Assembly (NCBI RefSeq): GCF_001969265.1
Contig: NZ_CP019304.1
Span: 310,001-374,000, forward strand
DNA from: Arthrobacter sp. QXT-31
GTDB taxonomy: Bacteria > Actinomycetota > Actinomycetes > Actinomycetales > Micrococcaceae
Length of the DNA: 64,000 nucleotides
Direction of reading: 5' to 3'
Numbering within the stretch: position 1 is the first letter of the stretch; each line of letters begins with the position of its first letter. The translations under genes and the position numbers were made by a program. The notes below the pieces were generated by a model. That model searched no databases, was not told where the DNA came from, and saw only the letters and a list, made by a program, of their open reading frames with translations. Shown in pieces: positions 17,233 through 25,160 of the stretch.

Positions 17233-18008
17233 CGGACGGCAGCACGGCCACCGGCAGTCCACTGCGCGTGCTGGTCACGGGCGGCAGCGGGCCTTCAGGG
17301 ATCGCCGCCGCCCGCGCCCTGCTGCAGGCCGGCTTCGCCGTCTTCACGGTGGGTTCGGACAAGGCGCGGATCGAAGCTGCCGCGAAAACCGCGGGCGGCG
17401 TTACACCGCTCGTGTGCGACCTCGCCGACCTCTCCGCCGTGCGGCAGCTGCACCAGGAGCTCGCCCGCACGTCGGGAAGGATCGACGGCGTCATCCACCT
17501 CGTGGGCGGCTGGCGCGGCGCGGAGGGCATCACCGGCCAGACGGACGAGGACTGGGACTTCATGGAACGCAGCGCCCTCACGACGCTGCGGAACGTGACC
17601 CGGGTTTTCTACGACGACCTTGCCGCCTCGCCCTGCGGGCGGTTTGCCATGGTGTCATCGACGTCGGTGGACAGTCCCTCCGCCGGCGTCGCCAGCTACG
17701 TGGCGGCCAAGGCCGCCGCGGAGGCCTGGACCATGGCCATGGCCGAGGGGTTTAGGAACGGGGACCCCCGATCCGAGACGGGCCAGCGCAGCGCCGCCGT
17801 CGTCTTCGTGGTGAAGGCGCTGGTGGACGCGGGCATGCGCAGCATGCAGCCCGAGCGGAAGTTCCCCGGCTACACCGACGTCGAGCAACTGGCGGCTGCC
17901 GCCGTCGGACTTTTTAGCCAGCCTGCCGCGGAGCTGAACGGGCAGCGGCTGCTGCTGGCCACGGTGCCGGCTGGCGCTGCAGATACACAGAATGCCGCAA
18001 CTACCTAG
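17229..18008 (+). CDS. short-chain dehydrogenase/reductase family protein
   Basis: A 259-residue Rossmann protein with the nucleotide motif VTGGSGPSG, an acidic CDLADLS after beta-3, HLVGGW in the place of the usual NNAG, and a YxxxK-type active site in SYVAAKAAAEAW preceded by SSTSV. These fit a classical SDR with a modified NNAG motif. Start overlaps the DUF6421 stop by 4 nt. Cofactor and substrate are not assignable. Confidence 0.88.
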   Translation: MTDGSTATGSPLRVLVTGGSGPSGIAAARALLQAGFAVFTVGSDKARIEAAAKTAGGVTPLVCDLADLSAVRQLHQELARTSGRIDGVIHLVGGWRGAEGITGQTDEDWDFMERSALTTLRNVTRVFYDDLAASPCGRFAMVSSTSVDSPSAGVASYVAAKAAAEAWTMAMAEGFRNGDPRSETGQRSAAVVFVVKALVDAGMRSMQPERKFPGYTDVEQLAAAAVGLFSQPAAELNGQRLLLATVPAGAADTQNAATT

Positions 18009-18017
18009 ACTGAAAGC

Positions 18018-19142
18018 GTGACCAAAGAGATGACAACAACGGTTGAAACTGCCGGCAGCGGCACCATGTCCAGGCTCCACGACGCGTCCGTGCGCGGATT
18101 TGCCTCGGACAACTACTCGGGGGTGCACCCCGAGGTGCTGGCCGCCCTGGCGGCTGCCAATGAGGGGCACCAGGTGTCCTACGGCGAAGACGCCTACACG
18201 GCCCGCCTGCAGGAGCTGATGGAGGAACACTTCGGCCCGGGCATTGAATGCTTCCCGGTGTTCAACGGCACCGGCGCCAATGTGCTGTCCCTCCAGTCCC
18301 TCCTCCCCCGCTGGGGTGCGGTGGTGTGCGCGTCAACGGCGCACATCAACATGGACGAGAACGGTGCCCCGGAGCGCGTGGGCGGCATGAAGCTGCTCCA
18401 GGTGCACACCCCCGACGGCAAACTCACGCCGGAACTCATCGACCGCGAAGCGTGGGGCTGGGGCGACGAACACCGCGCCCAGCCGCTGGCCGTCTCCATC
18501 ACCCAGACCACCGAACTGGGCACCTGCTACACAGTGGACGAGGTCCGGGCGATCGCCGACCACGTCCACGCCAGGGGCATGAAGCTGCACATGGACGGGG
18601 CGCGGCTGGCCAACGCCGCGGCGCACCTGGGCGTTCCGCTGCGGGCGTTCACGCGCGACGCCGGTGTGGACATCCTGTCCTTCGGCGGCACCAAGAACGG
18701 GCTGCTGTTTGGCGAGGTGGTGGTGGCGCTGAACCCGGAGGCCGCCCACGGGCTGCTGTTCCTGCGCAAGATGAACATGCAGCTGGCCTCCAAAATGCGG
18801 TTTATGTCGGCGCAGTTCATCGCCTTGCTCGACGGTGACCTGTGGCTTCGCTCGGCCGCCCACGCCAACGCCATGGCCGCGAGGCTGCGAGCCGCGGTGG
18901 AGGCAATCGACGGCGTGGAACCCACCCAGAAGACCGAGTCCAACGGGGTTTTTGCGGTCCTGCCCCACGGCGTGGCGGACAGGCTCCGGGAGTCCTTTCG
19001 CTTCTATGACTGGAATGAGGCGACCGGTGAGGTCCGCTGGATGTGCTCCTTCGACACCAGCGAGGAGGACGTCGATGCCTTCGTTGCGGCCATCAAAGCG
19101 GAACTTGCCCGGCACGGGTCCGCGCAAACGTCTGCGCAGTAA
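18018..19142 (+). CDS. low-specificity L-threonine aldolase family protein
   Basis: A 374-residue PLP enzyme of the beta-eliminating lyase (GLY1/LtaE) group that splits threonine or allo-threonine to glycine and acetaldehyde. Key blocks are FASDNYSGVHPEVLAAL, YGEDAYTARL, FNGTGANVLSLQ, KLHMDGARLANAAA (PLP Asp/Arg) and FGGTKNGLLFGE with the PLP lysine. The start is 9 nt after the SDR stop, consistent with one transcript with DUF6421 and the SDR. Confidence 0.92.
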   Translation: MTKEMTTTVETAGSGTMSRLHDASVRGFASDNYSGVHPEVLAALAAANEGHQVSYGEDAYTARLQELMEEHFGPGIECFPVFNGTGANVLSLQSLLPRWGAVVCASTAHINMDENGAPERVGGMKLLQVHTPDGKLTPELIDREAWGWGDEHRAQPLAVSITQTTELGTCYTVDEVRAIADHVHARGMKLHMDGARLANAAAHLGVPLRAFTRDAGVDILSFGGTKNGLLFGEVVVALNPEAAHGLLFLRKMNMQLASKMRFMSAQFIALLDGDLWLRSAAHANAMAARLRAAVEAIDGVEPTQKTESNGVFAVLPHGVADRLRESFRFYDWNEATGEVRWMCSFDTSEEDVDAFVAAIKAELARHGSAQTSAQ

Positions 19143-19213
19143 CATGCGCAGGATTGGGTGAGCAGGCGGCGAGCCTGCCGGAATTGGCGGTTTCCATTGC
19201 ATACCCTGCGATT

Positions 19214-19894
19214 GTGAACGCACTTGCCCAGGTTCCCGCAAGTTTTCTGTATGCGCTGGGAACGCTCCGCAAAGCACGCTGCCGCAGCGAGCTGCGCCTC
19301 GACGAGATCCCGGCGCCGGCGCGGCTGGCGCCATTTGCCGTCGCCCTCGGCGCCGAGGTCATCGTTCCCAGCAGCGGCAGGGACCGCACGCCGGTCCACG
19401 GGCCCGCAGCCATGGCGCTGTCGGGTTCGGCGGCCGCCGGAACCGCGGCCGGAGCCTCGGCTGGAGACGATGACAACGACGGCGAGGAACTCGCCACCGG
19501 CCGCTTCATCTTGCTGCACGATCCCGACGGCTCCGCGGTGTGGGACGGCGAGTTCCGGATCGTCACCTACATCCGCGCACAGCTCGACGCCGAAATGGGC
19601 AACGATGAAATGCTCGGCTCCGTGGCGTGGACATGGCTCGTCGAAGCCCTCGAAACCCACCACGCCCCGTACCGCGCCGCCGGCGGGACCGCCACGCGCG
19701 TGCTCTCCGAAAGCTTCGGAACGCTGGCGGACCGGCCCGCCTCGATAGACATTGAACTCCGCGCCTCCTGGACGCCCGCAGCCGCCGACGTTCAGGCACA
19801 CCTCGAGGCGTGGTCGGACATGGTGTGCACGTTCGCCGGGCTCCCGCCGCTGCCCGACGGCGTCTCCGCGCTTCCCCGCCGGCGCCGCAGCTAG
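19214..19894 (+). CDS. DUF3000-family protein
   Basis: A 226-residue actinobacterial protein of unknown function. It keeps the usual place directly before ribonuclease D (DUF3000-rnd), as recalled for Rv2680-Rv2681 of Mycobacterium tuberculosis. A low-complexity Ala/Gly/Asp insert lies near residues 72-95. The GTG at 19214 is chosen because the family begins NALAQVPASFLYALGTL; a TACCCT hexamer ends 6 nt before it with no ribosome binding site, suggesting a leaderless message. Confidence 0.88.
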   Translation: MNALAQVPASFLYALGTLRKARCRSELRLDEIPAPARLAPFAVALGAEVIVPSSGRDRTPVHGPAAMALSGSAAAGTAAGASAGDDDNDGEELATGRFILLHDPDGSAVWDGEFRIVTYIRAQLDAEMGNDEMLGSVAWTWLVEALETHHAPYRAAGGTATRVLSESFGTLADRPASIDIELRASWTPAAADVQAHLEAWSDMVCTFAGLPPLPDGVSALPRRRRS

Positions 19895-19922
19895 GGCGTA
19901 CTGCCGGTAAACTGGGGACACC

Positions 19923-21254
19923 ATGACCCCTCAAAAACCGGATAACACCACAGCCGGCGCCCCGGCTGCTGACACAACACCCCATATAACGGTGGAAGGC
20001 TTTGATAGCCGGGTCCCCGTTGTCATTGATCTTGATTCCCCCCGCGACGGGGTGCCGCTGGTCATCGAAACCCAGGCTGGGCTGGAACGCTGTGCCGCGG
20101 CCATCGCTGCAGGGACGGGCCCTGCCGGTGTGGACGCCGAACGCGCCTCGGGCTTCCGCTACGGGCAGCGCGCGTTCCTCGTCCAGATCCGCCGGGAAGG
20201 TTCCGGCACGTGGCTGATCGACCCCGAGCCGTTTGAGGACCTGCGGATCATCAATGACTCCCTGCGCGGGGTCGAATGGATCCTGCACGCCGCCAGCCAG
20301 GACTTGCCCTGCCTCTCGGAACTGGGCATGTGGCCGGACAAGCTGTTCGACACCGAACTCGCAGCCCGCCTGGCCGGGCTTCCCCGCGTGGGCCTGGCAG
20401 CTGTTATCGAGCAGCTGCTCGGATTCGGACTCGCCAAGGAGCATTCGGCGGCCGACTGGTCCACCCGCCCCCTGCCGGAACCGTGGCTCAGGTACGCAGC
20501 CCTCGACGTCGAAGTCCTGACCGAACTGCGCGAGGAACTCATCGAGCTGCTGGAAGCTGACGGAAAGCTGGAATTCGCCGAGCAGGAGTTCGCCGCCATC
20601 CTGTCTGCCGGGCTTGCACCGCCGAGGGTGGACCCCTGGCGCAAGACATCCGGACTCCACCAGATCAGGGACCGCCGCCAGCTCGCCGCCGTTCGGGAGC
20701 TGTGGCTGGAACGGGACGCCCTGGCCCAAAAGCGCGATGTTGCCCCGGGCCGGCTCATCCCCGATTCCGCCCTCGTCGCCGCTGCCAAGGCGATGCCCAC
20801 CACCGTGCCGCAACTGCTCGGCACCAAGGGGTTCCACGGCAGGGCCGCCCAGCGGGAGGCTCCCCGCTGGCTGCGGTGCATTGCTGCGGCCCGGGCACTC
20901 GAAGACCTCCCGCCGCTGCACTTGCCCACCAACGCCCCGCCGCCCCCTCGGGTATGGGCAGACCGCGACCTTCCAGCGGCCGAGAGGCTGCAAACAGCCA
21001 GGCCGCTCCTGCAGGAAAGCGCGGACCGGCTCAAGCTTCCGCTCGAAAACCTGCTGACCCCGGACTATCTTCGCCGGGTCGCGTGGCGGCCGCCGGAGGA
21101 TATCAGCGAAGCCGCCATTGCCGAGGAACTGCGCCAGCTGGGTGCGCGGCCGTGGCAAATCGAGCTGGTGGCGCCGCTGATCACCAAGGCGTTCCTCAAC
21201 CCCCAGCCCCTTCCCCCCAAGGAAGCCCGGGAGGCAAAGGAACAGACCGGTTAG
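19923..21254 (+). CDS. rnd: ribonuclease D family 3'-5' exoribonuclease with HRDC domain
   Basis: A 443-residue exoribonuclease of the DEDDy class. The acidic residues appear as DAERASG (D and E), HAASQDLPCL (D) and YAALDVEVL (Y and D). The HRDC-type domain covers about 230-310, and the C-terminal third has a second helical region. It trims structured RNA 3' ends. Preceded by TAAACT 10 nt before the ATG. The 140-nt stretch after it holds the IS481-family insertion point. Confidence 0.93.
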   Translation: MTPQKPDNTTAGAPAADTTPHITVEGFDSRVPVVIDLDSPRDGVPLVIETQAGLERCAAAIAAGTGPAGVDAERASGFRYGQRAFLVQIRREGSGTWLIDPEPFEDLRIINDSLRGVEWILHAASQDLPCLSELGMWPDKLFDTELAARLAGLPRVGLAAVIEQLLGFGLAKEHSAADWSTRPLPEPWLRYAALDVEVLTELREELIELLEADGKLEFAEQEFAAILSAGLAPPRVDPWRKTSGLHQIRDRRQLAAVRELWLERDALAQKRDVAPGRLIPDSALVAAAKAMPTTVPQLLGTKGFHGRAAQREAPRWLRCIAAARALEDLPPLHLPTNAPPPPRVWADRDLPAAERLQTARPLLQESADRLKLPLENLLTPDYLRRVAWRPPEDISEAAIAEELRQLGARPWQIELVAPLITKAFLNPQPLPPKEAREAKEQTG

Positions 21255-21388
21255 GGTTGGTTCCTGTTGCAAGCCGCGGCCAGCCCCGGCCCGTCCTGCC
21301 ACTGGATGCCAGCCGAAGTCTGGGGCAAAATGAATGCTGCGGACGGAACGACCCCGTTGTCGCACGCAGGTGCTGACCAGAACACGCC

Positions 21389-21394
21389 GCTAGA
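21389..21394. repeat. target site duplication of IS copy 1 (left)
   Basis: GCTAGA, matched at 22468-22473 on the other side. The form NCTAGN fits the known preference of IS481-type elements. Confidence 0.93.
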
Positions 21395-22467
21395 TGTATT
21401 GACCACGGACGTTAGTGACGCTCGGCGTGGTTCGGTGACATGAAGAAGACCTCCGGGTGGAGTGGGGCTTGTCTAGAGTCCAATTCCACGCACGGAGGTC
21501 TTCATGTCCCACCCTAACGCTCTTCTGACGCCCCGTGGCCGGCTGCAGCTCGCGCAGTGTGTCGTTGACCAATGTTGGAGTCTGCGCCGGGCCGCGGAAC
21601 GGTTCCAGGTCTCGGTCCCGACCGCTGCGCGCTGGGCTGAGCGCTACCGCGAGCATGGACCGGAAGCAATGGAGGACCGCTCCAGCCGCCCGCACTCTTC
21701 GCCTCGGCGGACTGCCACGCGTACCGAGCGGCGGATCATCGCCCTCCGTGTGAACCGCCGGTGGGGCCCTGCCAGGATCGGTTATCTGCTGGGCATCCAC
21801 CCCTCCACCGTCCATCGTGTGCTGTCCCGCTACCGGCTCGCGAAACTGGCCTGGCTCGATCGCGGCACCGGCAGGGTGATCCGCCGCTACGAACACGACA
21901 AGCCCGGGGACCTGGTCCACGTCGACATCAAAAAGCTCGGCCGTATCCCCAATGGCGGCGGACACCGGGTCCTGGGCAGGACCGCCGGGTGGAAGAACAA
22001 GACCGGCACCACGGCCAACCGCCGGCCCGGCTATCACTACCTCCACAACGCCGTCGATGACCACTCACGTCTTGCCTACAGCGAGATCCTCACCGACGAG
22101 AAAAAGGAAACAGCAGCAGCCTTCTGGTCCCGGGCCAATGCCTGGTTCAACGCCCACGGAATCACCGTCCAGCGCGTCCTGACCGATAACGGGAACTGCT
22201 ACCGGTCCCGCGCTTTCGCTGAAGCCCTGGGCCCGGACATCAAGCACAAACGCACCCGCCCCTACCGGCCACAAACCAACGGCAAGGTCGAACGCTTCAA
22301 CCGGACCATGCTCGAGGAATGGGCCTACATCCGCCCGTACCGCTCAGAGGCCGAGCGTGTCGCCGCTTTCCCCGACTGGCTCCATGCCTACAATCACCAC
22401 CGAGCCCACACCGCCCTCAAAGGTCAGACACCGGTCAGCCGCGTCACCAACCTCTCAGGTCAATACA
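21395..22467 (+). mobile_element. IS481-family insertion sequence, complete copy 1
   Basis: A 1073-bp element. The 26-bp terminal inverted repeats (21395-21420 and 22442-22467) match at 21 positions and both begin TGTATTGACC. One transposase gene fills it. Both ends are flanked by GCTAGA, so this is a clean single insertion, downstream of rnd and upstream of fadJ. An internal inverted repeat pairs 21437-21455 with 21493-21508, which includes the transposase ribosome binding site and ATG. Confidence 0.95.
21437..21508 (+). promoter_or_regulatory. inverted repeat covering the transposase start
   Basis: GACATGAAGA-AGA-CCTCCG (21437-21455) is complementary to CGGAGGTCTTCATGTC (21493-21508) apart from a 3-nt bulge. 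The second arm contains GGAGG and the ATG. RNA entering from outside would fold and hide the start, while RNA begun between the arms (a TAGAGT lies at 21474) would not. Confidence 0.7.
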
Positions 22468-22472
22468 GCTAG
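21504..22472 (+). CDS. IS481-family transposase
   Basis: A 322-residue DDE transposase. Residues about 10-110 form helix-turn-helix domains (RGRLQLAQCVVDQ, LRRAAERFQVSVPTAARW), then an rve-type catalytic core with VHVDIKKLG (first D), LTDNGNCYRS (second D) and QTNGKVERFNRTM (E). The ATG at 21504 has GGAGG 5 nt upstream. The last base of the IS is 22467, so the final Ser codon is completed and the TAG stop is supplied by the flanking GCTAGA target duplication. Confidence 0.96.
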   Translation: MSHPNALLTPRGRLQLAQCVVDQCWSLRRAAERFQVSVPTAARWAERYREHGPEAMEDRSSRPHSSPRRTATRTERRIIALRVNRRWGPARIGYLLGIHPSTVHRVLSRYRLAKLAWLDRGTGRVIRRYEHDKPGDLVHVDIKKLGRIPNGGGHRVLGRTAGWKNKTGTTANRRPGYHYLHNAVDDHSRLAYSEILTDEKKETAAAFWSRANAWFNAHGITVQRVLTDNGNCYRSRAFAEALGPDIKHKRTRPYRPQTNGKVERFNRTMLEEWAYIRPYRSEAERVAAFPDWLHAYNHHRAHTALKGQTPVSRVTNLSGQYS

Positions 22473-22473
22473 A
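22468..22473. repeat. target site duplication of IS copy 1 (right)
   Basis: GCTAGA, identical to 21389-21394. Its CTAG contains the TAG that ends the transposase frame. Confidence 0.93.
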
Positions 22474-22785
22474 CGGCCATTGGTGGCGTTCCGTCCGCCC
22501 TATTGCTGCTCCGTCTCCACTACTACCGCACGGTTCGGCAACCTCCAGGGCTGCGCCGCGATCCCCATGACTTCGACGGGATCGACGGCTACGCAGGCCT
22601 GGTCAATCAGCAAGGCCCCGTACCTTCGGAAGCTCTTGACCGGTTCGAGACCCCGATAGCTCTTGACGGCAGTTTTGAACCGGCACTGCCCGTAGATCCA
22701 CGGCCTGACTGGCCATCATCCACTGCAGCCTGGAAGGGCGCCTGCGTCCAGATGAATGCCGCCATCAAGCCACCCATCGTACCTG
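22474..22785. other. intergenic stretch without a recognisable gene
   Basis: About 310 nt between the IS and the fadJ promoter. Short frames exist on both strands (for example 22503-22811 plus) but none has a ribosome binding site, a family motif or clear third-position bias. The composition looks somewhat less GC-rich than its neighbours, and AGCTCTTGAC occurs twice. It may be a decayed gene or simple spacer. Confidence 0.5.
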
Positions 22786-22814
22786 TTGCAGCTGATATTA
22801 CTCGCGAGTAACGT
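22786..22814 (+). promoter_or_regulatory. fadJ promoter containing a perfect palindrome
   Basis: TTGCAG (22786-22791), a 17-nt spacer and TAACGT (22809-22814). The 14-bp palindrome TTACTCGCGAGTAA (22798-22811) fills the spacer and enters the -10, the place for a repressor. The size and symmetry fit a TetR-family fatty-acid regulator site, but the regulator is not in the window. Confidence 0.7.
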
Positions 22815-22893
22815 TGTGTTCACCGATGCCCGGTGCCGGACAGTTGGGCTGTCCGGCACCGACCGCGCCCCCGTCTCAATGAGGAGCCACAGA

Positions 22894-25047
22894 ATGAGTG
22901 CCGCAGATTTCCGCAAGCTTGCCGATCTCTTCCCGGATGAGACAGTCACCCATTCCTCCGTACAGGACATTGAGCTCCCGGCCGCGGACGGCGCTGCCAG
23001 CGCCGGCGTCCTCGCCCTGATCACCCTCGACAATTGGCTGGATCATTCGAAGCCCACTACTCTGGGCCCCAATTCGCTGGTCGAACTGGGAACTGCCCTC
23101 GAAGGGCTGCGCGAGCGGGCGGCCGCCGGTGAGATCGCGGCGGTTGGCGTGACGGGCAAGCCGAACTTCTTCGTCGCCGGCGCCGACCTGTCCGCGGTCA
23201 CGTCCCTGCAGAAACGGGAGCACGGCCTGTGGATGGCCCAACTGGGCCACGAGGTCTACTCCACCCTGGCCAACCTGGGCATCCCCAGCTTCGCCTTCAT
23301 CAACGGTGTGGCCCTGGGCGGGGGCCTGGAGATTGCGCTGCAATCCACCTACCGCACTGTTTCCACTGCCGCCGGTGCGCTGGCGCTTCCCGAGGCCTAC
23401 CTTGGACTGGTGCCGGGGTGGGGCGGCGTATACCTTCTTCCACGGCTGATCGGGCCGGAAAACGCCGTCAAGGTAATGATCGAGAACGCGCTGAACAACA
23501 ACCGCACACTCTCCGGCACCGACGCATTTCAGCTCGGCATCGCGGATGCGCTGTTCGAGCCGGAGGACTTCCTGGACCAGTCGATCGCTTGGGCCGCCGG
23601 CGTGGTGAGGGGCACGGCGGTGGAACGGCCCGCCGCCGTCGATCCCGCCGACCCCGCAGTTGCCGCTCGTTGGGCGGATGCCGTGGCTTCCGGCCGCGCA
23701 TACGTTGAGGCCAAGACGTCGAATGCCTCACCGGCACCGGCCGAAGTGCTCAACATCATGACGGCGAACCGCACCATGACCCAGGCGGAGTCGGCTGCGC
23801 TCGAATGCGAAACGCTCGCCGGCCTTATGCAGACCGACGAGTTCCGTGCCACCGTTTACGCCTTCCTTGACCTCGTGCAGAAACGTGCCAAGCGGCCCGC
23901 CGGAGCGCCCGGCCGCGAACTCGCCCGGCCTGTCACCAAGGTCGGCGTGGTCGGCGCAGGATTGATGGCCAGCCAGCTCGCCCTGCTGTTCGCCCGCCAG
24001 CTCGGCGTTCCCGTGGTCATGACCGACATCGACCAGGACCGCGTGGACAAGGGAGTCGCCTACGTCCACAGCGAAGTGGACAAACTGGTGGCGAAAGGCC
24101 GGTTGGGCAGTGAGCCCGCCGCCAAAGCCAAGTCGCTCGTCACGGGGTCTGTTTCCAAGGAGCCGTTTGAAGACGCCGACTTCGTCATTGAGGCGGTGTT
24201 CGAGGAACTGAACGTCAAGAAGCAGGTGTTCGCCGAGCTGGAGGCCCTCGTCTCGCCGGAGTGCATCCTTGCCACGAACACGTCCTCCCTGTCCGTAACC
24301 GCCATGGCCGCAGACCTGCGGCACCCGGAGCGCCTGGTGGGCTTCCACTTCTTCAATCCTGTGGCCGTGATGCCGCTCGTGGAAATCGTCCGGGCACCGA
24401 AGACGGACGACGCCGTACTCGCGACCGCGTTCGAACTCGCCAAGGGCCTGAAAAAGACAGCGGTCCTGGTCAAGGATGCCCCGGCCTTCGTGGTCAACCG
24501 GATTCTGCTGCGGCTCCTGGGCGAGGTCACGGCCGCCTTCGACGAGGGCACGCCAGCCCATGTTGCGGATACCGCGCTACGCCCCATGGGCCTTCCCATG
24601 ACGCCGTTCACCCTCCTCGCCATGGTGGGACTGCCGGTGGCCCAGCACGTGCAGGAATCCCTGCACACGGCCTTCGGCGACCGCTTCCCGGTTTCACAGA
24701 ACCTGCAGAAACTTGTCGACAACAGCATCAGGTCCCTGTGGGCGCCCGGGGAGGACGGCGGACAGGAAATCCCGGCTGCCGCCTCGGCCCTGATGTCCTT
24801 CGGCAGCACGCCGTCGACCGCGGAGGAAGTGCTGCGCCGGACCCAGGACGCCCTTGCCGAAGAAATCGGTCTGATGCTTGAAGAAGGTGTGGTGGCCGCA
24901 CCCCAGGAAATCGACCTGTGCATGATCCTGGGTGCCGGCTGGCCACTGTTCCTGGGCGGCATCACCCCCTACCTCGACAGGGTGGGAGCCTCGGCGCGCG
25001 TCAACGGCAAGCGCTTCCTCCCGCCGGGCGTGGCATCCCGGTCCTGA
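22894..25047 (+). CDS. fadJ: FadJ/FadB-type enoyl-CoA hydratase / 3-hydroxyacyl-CoA dehydrogenase
   Basis: A 717-residue multifunctional beta-oxidation enzyme. The N-terminal crotonase domain (about 1-290) shows VAGADLSAV and INGVALGGGLEIAL for the CoA oxyanion hole and PEAYLGLVPGWGG. The dehydrogenase NAD-binding site KVGVVGAGLMAS starts near residue 350, followed by FVIEAVFEEL, LATNTSSLS, HFFNPVAVMPLVEI and the helical C-terminal domain from about 535. In the NAD motif the usual MG is MA (GAGLMA). The ATG at 22894 has GAGGAG 7 nt upstream. No thiolase gene is adjacent, so the partner FadA/FadI must be elsewhere. Confidence 0.93.
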   Translation: MSAADFRKLADLFPDETVTHSSVQDIELPAADGAASAGVLALITLDNWLDHSKPTTLGPNSLVELGTALEGLRERAAAGEIAAVGVTGKPNFFVAGADLSAVTSLQKREHGLWMAQLGHEVYSTLANLGIPSFAFINGVALGGGLEIALQSTYRTVSTAAGALALPEAYLGLVPGWGGVYLLPRLIGPENAVKVMIENALNNNRTLSGTDAFQLGIADALFEPEDFLDQSIAWAAGVVRGTAVERPAAVDPADPAVAARWADAVASGRAYVEAKTSNASPAPAEVLNIMTANRTMTQAESAALECETLAGLMQTDEFRATVYAFLDLVQKRAKRPAGAPGRELARPVTKVGVVGAGLMASQLALLFARQLGVPVVMTDIDQDRVDKGVAYVHSEVDKLVAKGRLGSEPAAKAKSLVTGSVSKEPFEDADFVIEAVFEELNVKKQVFAELEALVSPECILATNTSSLSVTAMAADLRHPERLVGFHFFNPVAVMPLVEIVRAPKTDDAVLATAFELAKGLKKTAVLVKDAPAFVVNRILLRLLGEVTAAFDEGTPAHVADTALRPMGLPMTPFTLLAMVGLPVAQHVQESLHTAFGDRFPVSQNLQKLVDNSIRSLWAPGEDGGQEIPAAASALMSFGSTPSTAEEVLRRTQDALAEEIGLMLEEGVVAAPQEIDLCMILGAGWPLFLGGITPYLDRVGASARVNGKRFLPPGVASRS

Positions 25048-25063
25048 TCCAGCCCCAGATCCA

Positions 25064-25160
25064 GCGCGAACGTACACTTGTGGCCCCTCCGGAAGGGGCC
25101 ACAAGTGTACGTTCGCGCTCCAGCAGGGCCCCAAGTGTACGTTCGCGCTTCAGCAGGGCC
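25064..25160. repeat. long perfect hairpin plus 29-bp direct repeat between convergent genes
   Basis: Arms 25064-25088 and 25094-25118 are perfect 25-bp inverted repeats around a CCGGA loop. The segment 25102-25130 is then repeated at 25132-25160 with one mismatch, so CAAGTGTACGTTCGCGC appears three times counting both orientations. It lies between fadJ and the convergent ecfA and reaches the ecfA stop. It has no T run, so simple rho-independent termination is not certain. It looks like a REP-type dispersed repeat. Confidence 0.9.

Larger units (their letters stand above)
21330..22570 (+). pseudogene. possible small reading frame split by the IS
   Basis: If the IS (21395-22467) and one copy of its 6-bp duplication are removed, an ATG at 21330 opens a 53-codon frame (MNAADGTTPLSHAG ... 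HWWRSVRPIAAPSP ...) ending at TGA 22568-22570. It has no recognised homologue, no strong ribosome binding site, and an unremarkable composition, so it may be chance. Listed because it is the only frame the insertion would have interrupted. Confidence 0.2.

Noticed and set aside
22503..22811. A 102-codon plus-strand frame after the IS
   Set aside because: It has no ribosome binding site, no family motif, and runs into the fadJ operator and promoter.
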